This document shows, one piece after another, positions 42,683-52,043 of a DNA stretch of 64,000 nucleotides. Source of the stretch: an uncultured Bacteroidales bacterium (GTDB taxonomy: Bacteria; Bacteroidota; Bacteroidia; Bacteroidales; UBA932); assembly GCA_944326245.1 (NCBI GenBank), contig CALVDF010000003.1:62001-126000 (forward strand). Direction: 5' to 3'. The notes under the pieces were generated by a model. The model saw only the letters and a list, made by a program, of their open reading frames with translations. It was not told the DNA's origin and did no database searches. Every line of letters begins with the position of its first letter. The first letter of the stretch is position 1. The position numbers and the translations under genes are program-made.

Positions 42683-45211
42683 ATGACCAATACCACAAAG
42701 ATCGAAAGCAAGCTTGCCTTCGACAAGATCCGCGAGTCCATAGTGACCCGCTGTTCGACCGGATACGGACGGGACAGGGCCGAAAACGAGGCTGTCTCGG
42801 AAGATCCGGCTGAGATAGAGCGCCGTCTCGGCCTCACGGACGAGATGCGTGTGATCCTTATGTTCGAAACATCGTTCCCGACTTCCGGCTACCCTGACAG
42901 CATCCCTTTTCTGGTACCTTTGCGAAGTCCGTTTTCGCATATTGACCTCCCCTCACTGGTGCTGTTGCGTACAGCCATGGATACGCTGCGCAGGATCCTG
43001 AATTTCTTCTCCGGATGCAAGGACGGGCAGTATCCTTTGTTGAGGGACATGTCTTCTTCCGTACTGCTTTTCCCGGAGATTCTTCGGCGCATTGACGAGA
43101 TTCTGGACCGTTACGGGGAGGTGCGAGACAGTGCTTCGGAGCAGCTTTTCTCGATCAGAAGGGCTATCAAGGACAAGGAGGGGGCAGTGTCGCGCCGCAT
43201 CCAGTCCATCCTGCGCAAGGCCCAGGAGGAAGGAGTGGCGGATACGGATGCGACTGTCTCTGTCAGGGAGGGAAAGATGCTCATCCCGGTGGCTTCGGGC
43301 AACAAGAAAAAGGTCCCCGGTATAGTCTACGACGAGTCCGCTTCCGGCAAGACTTCGTTTATCGAGCCGATGGAAGTGGTGGAGCTCAACAACCAGCTGC
43401 GCGAGCTGCATTTCGAGGAGCAGAGGGAGATACTCAGGATACTCACCGAATTCACGGATTTTCTGAGGCCGTATATAGATGACGTCATAGCCTCCCAGAA
43501 GTTTATGGGCGAGTTGGATTTCATCCTGGCCAAGGCCGTGGTGTCGTCCCGTTTCCGAGGGGGTAAGCCGGTATTGTCCGACAGGGGGGAGCTGCTTTTG
43601 CGCCAGGGCCGTCACCCTCTTCTGGAAGAGGCGCTTGCCAAGGAAGGAGGGAAGATAGTCCCGCTCGATGTGACATTGACCCCCCAGAAGCGCATACTTC
43701 TCATATCAGGTCCCAATGCAGGAGGCAAGTCTGTATGTCTCAAGACGGTAGGGCTGCTTCAGTACATGTTCCAGTGGGGCATGCTGGTACCGGCTTCCGA
43801 GAGTTCCGAACTGCCTGTGTTCCACGATATGTTTGTGGATATAGGGGATGACCAGTCCCTTGAGAATGACTTGAGTACATACAGCTCGCATCTGCTCAAC
43901 ATGAAGGAGGCGGTAACCCTGGCAGATGACCGTTCGCTGGTGCTTATAGACGAGTTCGGCTCCGGAACGGAACCGGCTGCAGGCGGGGCCATTGCCGAGG
44001 AGATTCTGAGCGAGTTCGAGAAGAAAGGATGCTACGGGGTGATTACGACCCACTATACCAACCTCAAGTTCTATGCGAGCAACAGCAGCCGCATAGTGAA
44101 CGGGGCCATGCTGTTCGATGTGCAGAAGATCATGCCTCTGTTCCGCCTGGAGATAGGTCTGCCCGGCAATTCTTTTGCCTTTGAACTGGCCCGCAAGATA
44201 GGTCTGCCCGAGAGCATCGTGCATGGTGCGGAGGAAAGGGCCGGCAAGGACTATGTGGCGGTGGAACGGAATCTGCGCAAGATAGCCCGCAACAGGAGGG
44301 AACTGGAGGAGAGGCTGGTGAGGGTAAAGGCTGCCGACAGGACCCTGGACTCTATGACTGAAAAATACGGCAAGGAACTGTCGGAGATCAAGGCTTTGCG
44401 CAAGAGCGTCCTGGAGGAGGCAAAGGCTCAGGCGGCGGAAATTATAGCCCAGGCCAACAGGCAGATCGAGAAAACAATACGGGAGATCCGCGAGTCACAG
44501 GCCGAGAAACAGCGTACCCAGGAGGCCAGGGCAGAGCTAAAGGCATTCACCGAGTCGGTGGACGACGGGGCTGCGGCCAGAAGCGAGATGGAGGCCCGCA
44601 TCGAGCGCAAGATGGCCCAGATACTGGAACGGAAGAAGCGCCAGGAACAGAGGCGTGCCAGCCGTGCAGCTTCTGCCGGGGCTGAGGCAGCTCCGGAGGG
44701 GAAGGCGGAACAGCCCGTACAGGTACAGGAACAGCAGGGAACAATCGTCCCCGGGGCTTTCGTGCAGCTGGAAAGCGGTATGACGGGGGAAGTGGTACAG
44801 GTCTATGGCAAGAAGGCCACTGTGGCTGTAGGAGATATCCTCACACGGGTGGATGTGTCCAAGCTTACTGTCATTTCGGCCAATCAGTACCGTTCTTCGC
44901 TCAAGTCTTCCCGTCCTTCTTCATCTTCCGTACGCCTGTCATCCTCAATATCGGAGCGTAAACTCAATTTCAAGCCCTCCATCGACATCCGGGGCATGCA
45001 TCTCGAAGAGGCGATTCCGACTGTTACCCGTTTCATAGACGATGCCCTGATGGTGGGTATGCCTGAAGTGTCGATCCTTCACGGCAAGGGGGCCGGAGTG
45101 CTCAAGGAGGAGATCCGCAAACTGCTGCGCATTACCCCCGGGGTGGTCTCGTTTGCAGACGAACATGTGGAACGGGGAGGCAGCGGCATCACAGTTGTGA
45201 AACTTTCGTGA
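42683..45211 (+). CDS. mutS2: MutS2 family ATPase/nuclease with Smr domain
   Basis: An 842-residue protein. Core domain with Walker A SGPNAGGKS near 342-350 and Walker B LVLIDEFGSGTEP near 417-428; then a long coiled coil (about 520-660) rich in Arg, Glu and Ala, and a C-terminal Smr domain (DIRGMHLEEA, ILHGKGAGVLKEEI) near 770-842. The mismatch-recognition domain of MutS is absent, as expected. MutS2 suppresses recombination or rescues collided ribosomes, depending on the organism. It lies 28 bases after cdaA. Confidence 0.94.
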   Translation: MTNTTKIESKLAFDKIRESIVTRCSTGYGRDRAENEAVSEDPAEIERRLGLTDEMRVILMFETSFPTSGYPDSIPFLVPLRSPFSHIDLPSLVLLRTAMDTLRRILNFFSGCKDGQYPLLRDMSSSVLLFPEILRRIDEILDRYGEVRDSASEQLFSIRRAIKDKEGAVSRRIQSILRKAQEEGVADTDATVSVREGKMLIPVASGNKKKVPGIVYDESASGKTSFIEPMEVVELNNQLRELHFEEQREILRILTEFTDFLRPYIDDVIASQKFMGELDFILAKAVVSSRFRGGKPVLSDRGELLLRQGRHPLLEEALAKEGGKIVPLDVTLTPQKRILLISGPNAGGKSVCLKTVGLLQYMFQWGMLVPASESSELPVFHDMFVDIGDDQSLENDLSTYSSHLLNMKEAVTLADDRSLVLIDEFGSGTEPAAGGAIAEEILSEFEKKGCYGVITTHYTNLKFYASNSSRIVNGAMLFDVQKIMPLFRLEIGLPGNSFAFELARKIGLPESIVHGAEERAGKDYVAVERNLRKIARNRRELEERLVRVKAADRTLDSMTEKYGKELSEIKALRKSVLEEAKAQAAEIIAQANRQIEKTIREIRESQAEKQRTQEARAELKAFTESVDDGAAARSEMEARIERKMAQILERKKRQEQRRASRAASAGAEAAPEGKAEQPVQVQEQQGTIVPGAFVQLESGMTGEVVQVYGKKATVAVGDILTRVDVSKLTVISANQYRSSLKSSRPSSSSVRLSSSISERKLNFKPSIDIRGMHLEEAIPTVTRFIDDALMVGMPEVSILHGKGAGVLKEEIRKLLRITPGVVSFADEHVERGGSGITVVKLS

Positions 45212-45266
45212 GCCAAGGGCTGGCGGATGTGCGGAATATTTCCTAGCTTTGCCGAAAAGCCGGGAT

Positions 45267-45998
45267 ATGGACTGGAGAAGGGGTTGCAGGGAGTTGGCCG
45301 ATATGGTGTGGCCGAGGAAATGTACCGTATGCGGGGAGTTTCTGGAGACTGATGAAAAGTTTGTCTGCAGAAGTTGTCTGGCGGATATGCCGCGTACGTA
45401 TTTCTGGAGCTGGAGGGACAATCCTGCCGAACGTATTCTTTGGGCCAGGACCTGTTTCAGGAGCGTGGTCTGCCTTTTCTACTATTCCAGGGACAACGGT
45501 TACCGCCGTCTTCTTTATTCCCTCAAATATCATGGAAATATAGCTTTGGCCCGCTGGCTGGGCAGGATGCTGGGGGCATATATGCGGTCTTCAGGTCATA
45601 TGCAGCCGGAATATATTGTCCCCGTGCCGCTTCATTGGCGCAGGAAGTGGAGGAGGGGGTACAATCAGGCAGAGGCAATTGCCCGTGGCATTTCCGAAGG
45701 ACTTGCCGGGGAATCGGGAAAGCAGGTGCCGGTCCTCGCCGGTGTTCTCAGGCGGGTCAGGTACAGCACTTCGCAGACCCGCATGTCTGTGGGGTGCAAA
45801 TGGGAGAATGTTTCGGGGGCATTTGTCCTTAAGGATCCGGGCAGGGCGAGTAAGCTCCTGGCAGGCAGGTATGTGCTGCTGGTAGATGATGTCCTGACTA
45901 CCGGTGCGACTGCTGAAGCATGCTGGGATGCCCTGAAGGCAGTACCTGATATAAAAATGTCCTACGCCAGTATCGCTTATGTAGCGGGACGGCAGTAG
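45267..45998 (+). CDS. ComF-family phosphoribosyltransferase-like protein
   Basis: A 243-residue ComF-like protein: N-terminal four-cysteine zinc knuckle (CTVCGEF and CRSCLADM), the central LLYSLKYHGNIALARWLG block, PVPLHWRRKWRRGYNQAE, and the PRPP loop VLLVDDVLTTGAT. ComF takes part in DNA uptake for transformation in some bacteria. The ATG at 45267 is used instead of a TTG six codons earlier. A TAGCTTTG at 45244-45251 could be a -7 element for a very short leader, but read-through from mutS2 (55 bases away) is as likely. Confidence 0.88.
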   Translation: MDWRRGCRELADMVWPRKCTVCGEFLETDEKFVCRSCLADMPRTYFWSWRDNPAERILWARTCFRSVVCLFYYSRDNGYRRLLYSLKYHGNIALARWLGRMLGAYMRSSGHMQPEYIVPVPLHWRRKWRRGYNQAEAIARGISEGLAGESGKQVPVLAGVLRRVRYSTSQTRMSVGCKWENVSGAFVLKDPGRASKLLAGRYVLLVDDVLTTGATAEACWDALKAVPDIKMSYASIAYVAGRQ

Positions 45999-46023
45999 GA
46001 CACTATGGGTAATAAATTTTTGT

Positions 46024-47313
46024 CTATAGACCGAATTCCTTGCGGACAAGGTCTACGGAATCGAGCAGTTCCCAGCCGAAGAACTGTATTTCTTTCTCGA
46101 CTGTCTTTCCGTCACGGACAAGCTGTACCTTGCGTCTGAAAGGATCGCGTCCGAAGTGCCCGTAGGCAGCGGTAGGAAGATAGATGGGGTTCTTGAGCCC
46201 GAACCGCTCGATGATGGCGGCGGGACGCAGGTCGAAGATTGTCCGTATCTTCTCGGCAATCTGGCCGTCTGTCATGTCTACCTTTGATTTGCCGTATGTG
46301 TTGACGAAGATGCTTACAGGCTCGGCTATGCCTATGGCGTATGCAAGCTGGATGAGTATCTCGTCAGAGACACCGGCGGCTACAAGGTTCTTGGCGATAT
46401 ATCTTGCTGCGTATGCGGCAGAACGGTCTACCTTGCTGGGGTCCTTGCCTGAGAATGCTCCGCCACCGTGTGCCCCCATTCCGCCGTATGTGTCGACTAT
46501 TATTTTGCGTCCTGTGAGTCCGGTATCCCCGTGGGGACCTCCTATTACGAATTTCCCTGTAGGATTGACGTGGAGTATGAAGTTGCCGTCAAAAAGCTTG
46601 CGGGTTCTCTCCGGAAGACGTGCCGTTACTCTGGGAATGAGTATCCTGCGGATATCTTCACGGATGCGGCTCTGGATGGCGGCATCGTTCTCCGGAGTTC
46701 CGGGAATCATGCCTGGGGCTGCGGCAAAGTCATCGTGCTGGGTTGATACCACTATGGTGTGGACCCTTACCGGACGGTGGTCGTCACTATATTCTATGGT
46801 GTACTGGGATTTTGCGTCCGGTCTGAGGTAGGGCATGAGGGACGGGTTCTCCCTGCGGATTCTGGCCAGCTCTATAAGTGTTATGTGTGCCAGTGTGAGG
46901 GGAAGGGGCATGTACTCTTCCGTGTCGCTGCATGCATAGCCGAACATCATTCCCTGGTCGCCTGCGCCCTGCTCTTCCTGTTCGGCGCGTACCACACCTC
47001 TGTTGATGTCCGGAGACTGTTCATGCAGGGCAGACAGTATTCCGCACGACTTGGAATCGAACATATAGTCTGCCTTGGTGTATCCTATCTTCTCTATCAC
47101 GCCGCGGGCCACATGCTGTATGTCCACGTATGCGTTCTCTGAGCGGACTTCGCCGCAGATGACGGCAAGTCCGGTGCTTACAAATGTCTCGCAGGCCACT
47201 TTGGCCTCGGGGTCCTGACGGAGGAAATCATCGAGGATGGCGTCGGATATCTGGTCCGCCACCTTGTCAGGATGTCCTTCCGATACGGATTCTGAAGTGA
47301 AAAAATATGCCAT
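46024..47313 (-). CDS. metK: S-adenosylmethionine synthetase
   Basis: A 429-residue MetK making SAM from methionine and ATP. Conserved motifs are [20 protein letters not shown] at the N-terminus, [12 protein letters not shown], the P-loop-like [19 protein letters not shown], and a normal C-terminus. It is longer than E. coli MetK by about 45 residues, as is common in Bacteroidetes. The start at 47313 is the conserved MAYFFTSES; the upstream frame would read through the leader terminator. Its leader carries a SAM-II-like aptamer and an intrinsic terminator, so feedback control by SAM is likely. Convergent with comF. Confidence 0.96.
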   Translation of the reverse strand: MAYFFTSESVSEGHPDKVADQISDAILDDFLRQDPEAKVACETFVSTGLAVICGEVRSENAYVDIQHVARGVIEKIGYTKADYMFDSKSCGILSALHEQSPDINRGVVRAEQEEQGAGDQGMMFGYACSDTEEYMPLPLTLAHITLIELARIRRENPSLMPYLRPDAKSQYTIEYSDDHRPVRVHTIVVSTQHDDFAAAPGMIPGTPENDAAIQSRIREDIRRILIPRVTARLPERTRKLFDGNFILHVNPTGKFVIGGPHGDTGLTGRKIIVDTYGGMGAHGGGAFSGKDPSKVDRSAAYAARYIAKNLVAAGVSDEILIQLAYAIGIAEPVSIFVNTYGKSKVDMTDGQIAEKIRTIFDLRPAAIIERFGLKNPIYLPTAAYGHFGRDPFRRKVQLVRDGKTVEKEIQFFGWELLDSVDLVRKEFGL

Positions 47314-47336
47314 ATTTATATAAAAGTATATAAAAC

Positions 47337-47371
47337 AAAAAAATCTCTTCCGAACGGGTTTCGGAGAGATT
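47337..47371 (-). terminator. Leader terminator of metK (riboswitch expression platform)
   Basis: On the minus strand AATCTCTCCGAA (47360-47371) pairs with TTCGGAAGAGATT (47342-47354, one bulged A), loop of 5, followed by a run of seven T. It lies between the putative aptamer and the metK start, 24 bases before the ATG, and so must be overcome for metK to be transcribed. Confidence 0.85.
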
Positions 47372-47401
47372 TGACAAAACACTAACTGTATGAAAGATTC
47401 A

Positions 47402-47447
47402 TTTTAGCATTTTTTAGTGTGGTTGCAAGCAGGCAAATCTGTCCACA
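47402..47447 (-). ncRNA. SAM-II-like riboswitch aptamer in the metK leader
   Basis: Read on the minus strand: P1 strand TGTGG (47443-47447), then an ACA-GATTT-GCCTGC-TTGCAA segment, the P1 partner CCACA (47418-47422), then CTAAAAAAT and GCTAAAA (47402-47408). The order P1-GATTT-TTGCAA-P1'-TAAA-GCTAAAA parallels the SAM-II class. Differences are three extra bases before GATTT and no GG after the last A run for the classical pseudoknot. The position before a terminator and metK strongly supports a SAM sensor; the exact class is uncertain. Confidence 0.55.
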
Positions 47448-47457
47448 AAACTCGTTT

Positions 47458-47492
47458 TGACATCCCCTTTCGGAAATGTCACGCAAATGTCA
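47458..47492. promoter_or_regulatory. TGACAT/ATGTCA sites in the metK-receptor divergent region
   Basis: TGACAT (47458-47463) faces ATGTCA (47476-47481), and a second ATGTCA follows exactly 11 bases on (47487-47492), one helical turn apart. The sites lie between the divergent genes, upstream of the aptamer and about 80 bases before the receptor ATG. Operator role is inferred. Confidence 0.35.
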
Positions 47493-47568
47493 TAACAAAA
47501 ATTTGGATATGCAAATTTTTTTGAATTTTTTTGCGGAAAATTTTACAACTATTTTACAATCTACACCA

Positions 47569-50500
47569 ATGAAAAAAACAATCAGAAAGATTGCATTGAC
47601 CGTGTTGAGTCTCCTTGTCGCGTTCGCGGCATCAGCTCAGGTCACAACTTCATCAATCAGCGGTAAGATTACAGACGAGAACGGGATCGAGCTCCCTGGT
47701 GCTACTGTCATTGCAGTTCACGTTCCTTCAGGAACACAATACTGGACTATCGTGGACTCCAAGGGTAACTACCGCATTCTCAACATTCTTCCTGGAGGTC
47801 CTTACACTGTCAGGGTAGAGATGCTCGGATATCAGGTTACGGAAATTACCGGTATCAATGTTGCACTTGCCGACAACTTTGTAGTCGATGCCTCCCTCAA
47901 GGAAGAAAGCATGGACCTGGACGAAGTCGTCGTAGTGGCAGAAAGCGCTACTTCCAGCATGCGCTCAGACAGGGCGGGAGTCGTGACTTCCGTCAATGCG
48001 AGATCCATCAGTACCCTGCCTGTGATCAGCAGACGTGTTCAGGATGTCATCAAGCTTACTCCCCAGGCGTATGACAGCGGAAACGGTCCTCAGATCGGTG
48101 GCGGTACATACCGTCAGAACAACTTTACAATCGACGGAGCGGCTGCCAACAATGCATTCGGTATCGGAGGTACAATGCCTGCGGGCGGATCTCCGGTATC
48201 CATGGATGCCATCGAGCAGATATCGGTGAACGTCACCCCGTATGACGTACGCCAGAGCGGTTTTATCGGTGCAGCCATGAATGCTGTGACCCGTTCGGGA
48301 AACAATAAGTTCGAGGCATCTGCGTACTCCTATTTCTATAATGAGAAGTTCAGAGGCAAATGGGTAGAGGGCAACGAGCTTACCGTCAACCCTGAGCAGC
48401 ACCTTCTTGTAGGTGCCCGTGTCGGAGGCCCCATCATCAAGGACAAGCTCTTCTTCTTCCTCAACTTCGAGATGGAGAGGGATGTGGAACCCGGTCCTTC
48501 GAGTGTGGCTTCTACTCCCGAGAAACCCTGGACCGGTGGTTACGGTACAGAGAATCCGAATGTGGCCCGTCCTTCTAAGTCTATAATGGATAAGCTTTCG
48601 AACTATCTTATCAACCAGTGGGGTTACAACCCCGGAGCATACCAGGGATATTCATCCGTCAGTCCGGCTTATAAGTTCCTGGCCCGTATTGACTGGAATA
48701 TCAATAACAACCATAAGCTTAATATCCGGTACAACATGACCATGTCGAAGTATCCATCATATCCTTCAACGTCGACCAGTGGTCTTGCGGACAGGAACAG
48801 TCTCAGAGGGGATAGACAGGATATTGAAGCCCTTTTCTTCCAGAACGCCAGGTACTTTACCGAGCAGAACTTCTCCTCTGTGGCGGCCGAGCTCAACTCC
48901 CGTTTTCTTGACGGAAAGGTAAACAACGTGCTCCGTGCCACCTACTCTCATCAGAATGAGCCCCGAAGCACTGAGGGCGGCATGTTCCCCTTCGTTGACA
49001 TAGGTGTGGGTGGATATTACTACACTTCCTTCGGTACAGAGCTTTTCTCGCTCGGCAACCTGCGTGACGTGAATACCGTCACCGTGACCGACGAGGTGAC
49101 GGCATCTCTGGGTATAAACCAGCTCACCGCCGGTGTACAGTACGAGTGGAACAGGACCAAGAACGGTTTCCAGAGATTCGGTGCCGGATATTATTCATTC
49201 CTCTTTGATACTGAGGATGATCTGGAAGCAGCCATCGACAACGGGACATTGTTCGACAATCCCTCCCAGTACGCCATAACTCACTCGTTCAACCGCGACT
49301 GGTCCCAGGCATTCCCTCAGTTCGATTTCCATCAGGTATCTATTTACCTGCAGAATGAGATGAACTTCAACCGTTTCAAGCTCTCGTATGGTCTTCGCGT
49401 GGAGCTGCCTTTCTATCCTTCACTGGACTACAACTACAGCCAGCAGGTGGCCGATGCAACATTCGCAGAGTACAACGGCAACGGAGGGAAATACGATACA
49501 CGCCAGCTTCCATCCACGACAGTGATGTTCTCGCCCCGTATCGGCTTCAACTGGGATATCCTCGGCGACCGCAGACTCGTGCTCCGAGGAGGCTCGGGAT
49601 TTTTCACTGGCCGTCTGCCCTTCGTGTGGATTGTGGCCCAGGCCGGTGATGCAGGAGTAATACAGGCTACCACAACCAGACTGGCTGGAGATCCTGATAT
49701 GCCTCCTTTCATGGTGAACAGGAACGACCAGCTCGACTGGCTGTATCCGGATGGTGCAACCCCTACGTCCACAAGCATCTCCAGCATATCCCTGATGGCT
49801 CCGGACCTCAAGATGCCCCAGACCTGGAAGAGTTCCCTGGCACTGGATTACATCATGCCCGGTGATGTGATGCTGTCGGTGGAGGGTGTCTATAACTATG
49901 ACATTAACCCTGTGACCATCACCAATGTAGGTCTTCAGGATCCGGTATACTCCAACATCAATAACTTCGCTGATAACCGCTACGTATGGGACGGCTACTA
50001 CGAACCCAGCCTGCAGAACGCCTATCTGCTGAACAATTCCAGAAAGGGTGGCCATTACTATTCGGTGACAGCCAAGGTAGAGAAGCACAACTTCTATGGC
50101 TTTGACGGTATGATAGCCTATACCTACAGCAACGCTCTCAGTTATGGTGACGGCTGGGGTGACCAGGTGTACTCAGCATGGCAGAACGCTGCGACGATCA
50201 ATGGTCAGAACCTCGTGGAACTCGGCTATGCCGGCTATGTCATGCCTCACCGTCTGATTGCGTCGCTGAGCTATACAGCTGACTATGCCCGCAATTTCGG
50301 AACAGGTATCAGCATCTTCTATGAAGGCGGTCCCCGCGGAAGATACTCCTATACCTACACTACCAATATCGTAGGTGACGGCGGTGCCCGTAACCTCATC
50401 TACGTACCTGCAAGCAAGGATGAACTGACATTCGTGGATTATACACCGGACGGATGGGACCAGCCCTACACGGCAGCCGATCAGGCAGAGGATTTCTGGA

Positions 50501-50904
50501 ACTTCGTCAACAACAGCAAGTATCTCAGCAGCCGCAAGGGCCAGTATGCCGAGCGTAACGGTCTGGTGGCTCCCTGGACCCATCAGTTCGACGTACGTAT
50601 CTTCCAGAATTTCTACATCCCTCAGAAGAACGGACAGCGCCATACTATCCAGATCGGTCTTGATATCGAGAATATCGGAAATCTTCTGAACCAGAACTGG
50701 GGACATTTCTGGTCTTCTACCAATACTCAGATACTGGAGGTCGCAGGCAACGGCTATACCCAGGGCAGTGTCGGTCAGAGTTCTGCACCCACTTATCATT
50801 TCATGACCAACGGCCCGAGCAGACTGACCGAAGAATTTACACCTTCTATCAGCCTCTCCTCCACCTGGATGATGCAGCTCAGCCTCCGCTGGATCTTCGA
50901 CTAG
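47569..50904 (+). CDS. Oar-like TonB-dependent outer-membrane receptor
   Basis: A 1111-residue protein. Signal peptide MKKTIRKIALTVLSLLVAFA ends at ASAQ. A CarboxypepD_reg-like domain (SISGKITDENGIELPGATV, PGGPYTVRVEMLGY) comes first, then a TonB-box-like segment DLDEVVVVAES, the plug (SVNARSISTLPVISRRVQDV, NNFTIDGAAANNAFG) and a large barrel ending MMQLSLRWIFD. The arrangement matches Oar-type transporters linked in Myxobacteria and Bacteroidetes to protein or peptide handling. No SusD follows. The start at 47569 is chosen for the signal peptide; a strong terminator ends the unit. Confidence 0.88.
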   Translation: MKKTIRKIALTVLSLLVAFAASAQVTTSSISGKITDENGIELPGATVIAVHVPSGTQYWTIVDSKGNYRILNILPGGPYTVRVEMLGYQVTEITGINVALADNFVVDASLKEESMDLDEVVVVAESATSSMRSDRAGVVTSVNARSISTLPVISRRVQDVIKLTPQAYDSGNGPQIGGGTYRQNNFTIDGAAANNAFGIGGTMPAGGSPVSMDAIEQISVNVTPYDVRQSGFIGAAMNAVTRSGNNKFEASAYSYFYNEKFRGKWVEGNELTVNPEQHLLVGARVGGPIIKDKLFFFLNFEMERDVEPGPSSVASTPEKPWTGGYGTENPNVARPSKSIMDKLSNYLINQWGYNPGAYQGYSSVSPAYKFLARIDWNINNNHKLNIRYNMTMSKYPSYPSTSTSGLADRNSLRGDRQDIEALFFQNARYFTEQNFSSVAAELNSRFLDGKVNNVLRATYSHQNEPRSTEGGMFPFVDIGVGGYYYTSFGTELFSLGNLRDVNTVTVTDEVTASLGINQLTAGVQYEWNRTKNGFQRFGAGYYSFLFDTEDDLEAAIDNGTLFDNPSQYAITHSFNRDWSQAFPQFDFHQVSIYLQNEMNFNRFKLSYGLRVELPFYPSLDYNYSQQVADATFAEYNGNGGKYDTRQLPSTTVMFSPRIGFNWDILGDRRLVLRGGSGFFTGRLPFVWIVAQAGDAGVIQATTTRLAGDPDMPPFMVNRNDQLDWLYPDGATPTSTSISSISLMAPDLKMPQTWKSSLALDYIMPGDVMLSVEGVYNYDINPVTITNVGLQDPVYSNINNFADNRYVWDGYYEPSLQNAYLLNNSRKGGHYYSVTAKVEKHNFYGFDGMIAYTYSNALSYGDGWGDQVYSAWQNAATINGQNLVELGYAGYVMPHRLIASLSYTADYARNFGTGISIFYEGGPRGRYSYTYTTNIVGDGGARNLIYVPASKDELTFVDYTPDGWDQPYTAADQAEDFWNFVNNSKYLSSRKGQYAERNGLVAPWTHQFDVRIFQNFYIPQKNGQRHTIQIGLDIENIGNLLNQNWGHFWSSTNTQILEVAGNGYTQGSVGQSSAPTYHFMTNGPSRLTEEFTPSISLSSTWMMQLSLRWIFD

Positions 50905-50927
50905 GAACCGGCATAGAGGATAAATTG

Positions 50928-50965
50928 AATCCCGGCAGTCTCTTGCGAGGCGGCCGGGATTTTTT
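50928..50965 (+). terminator. Intrinsic terminator of the Oar-like receptor gene
   Basis: AATCCCGGC (50928-50936) pairs with GCCGGGATT (50953-50961); T tract to 50965. The converging pheS ends at 50995, so it may serve both. Confidence 0.85.
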
Positions 50966-50994
50966 ATGATGAAAATGTATGAAAAAATTGCGTG

Positions 50995-52023
50995 TCAGAT
51001 GGATGTCTCGAACTCCCTGAGGAAGCGTACGTCGTTCTCGAAGTACAGCCTGAGGTCTTTCACCTGCCATTTCAACATGGCTATGCGTTCAATTCCCATG
51101 CCAAACGCGAAACCGGTGTATTCCTTCGGGTCTATGCCGCAGGCTTCCAGGACATTGGGGTCTACCATGCCGGCACCCATAATCTCCAGCCAGCCGGTAC
51201 CCTTGCAGATGTTGCAGCCCTTGCCGCCGCAGATATTGCAGCTGATGTCCACCTCTGTGCTGGGCTCGGTGAAGGGGAAGTACGAGGGGCGCATGCGTAT
51301 CTTGGTGTCCGGACCGAACATCTCGCGCACGAATATCAGAATGGTCTGCTTGAGGTCTGCGAATGATACGTGGCGGTCTACGTACAGGCCTTCTACCTGA
51401 TGGAATATGCAGTGTGCACGGGCGGAGATGGCCTCGTTGCGGAACACCCTGCCGGGGCAGATGACGCGGATGGGCGGCTTGCGGGTCTCCATGGTCCTTA
51501 CCTGTACGGAGCTGGTATGGGTGCGCAGCAGTATCGGATTGACCCCGGACGAGATGAAGAATGTGTCCTGCATGTCCCTTGCAGGATGGTCGGGAGGAAA
51601 GTTGAGGGCCTCGAAGACATGATGGTCGTCTTCGATTTCGGGACCTTCAGCCAGGGCGTAGCCCTGTTTGCGGAAGATGGATATGATTTCCTCCCGTGTT
51701 ATGGATATGGGATGGCGTGTCCCCAGTTCGAAGTGGTCTCCCGGCATTGTCATGTCGCAGGATGGGCCGGCCCCTTCCTGGCTTTCAGAGCTTCCGTTGC
51801 GGAGCTCCTCTATCTTAGCCGCAGCCATGTTCTTGAGGTTGTTGAGCTTCTGGCCGTACTCCCTCTTTTTGTCTGCAGATATGTTGCGGAATTCCTCGAA
51901 GAGCTGGGTTATTTCCCCCTTCTTGCCGAGCAGATGTACCCGGAACTCTTCTATTTCTTTTTCTGTCTTTGCCTTTGCGTCCTGGATTTCAGCCAGAATG
52001 CTGTCGATTTTCTCGTTGATCAT
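50995..52023 (-). CDS. pheS: Phenylalanyl-tRNA synthetase alpha subunit
   Basis: A 342-residue class II synthetase subunit. The N-terminal coiled coil ([20 protein letters not shown]) binds tRNA; motif 2 is in [18 protein letters not shown] and motif 3 in [15 protein letters not shown] cysteine cluster [17 protein letters not shown], present in part of the family, lies near residue 270. The start at 52023 gives the usual N-terminus; an ATG at 52053 would overlap the upstream stop. pheT is not adjacent. It lies just after arginine deiminase, almost overlapping it. Confidence 0.94.
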   Translation of the reverse strand: MINEKIDSILAEIQDAKAKTEKEIEEFRVHLLGKKGEITQLFEEFRNISADKKREYGQKLNNLKNMAAAKIEELRNGSSESQEGAGPSCDMTMPGDHFELGTRHPISITREEIISIFRKQGYALAEGPEIEDDHHVFEALNFPPDHPARDMQDTFFISSGVNPILLRTHTSSVQVRTMETRKPPIRVICPGRVFRNEAISARAHCIFHQVEGLYVDRHVSFADLKQTILIFVREMFGPDTKIRMRPSYFPFTEPSTEVDISCNICGGKGCNICKGTGWLEIMGAGMVDPNVLEACGIDPKEYTGFAFGMGIERIAMLKWQVKDLRLYFENDVRFLREFETSI

Positions 52024-52043
52024 ATCTTTTTGCACTGATTTGA

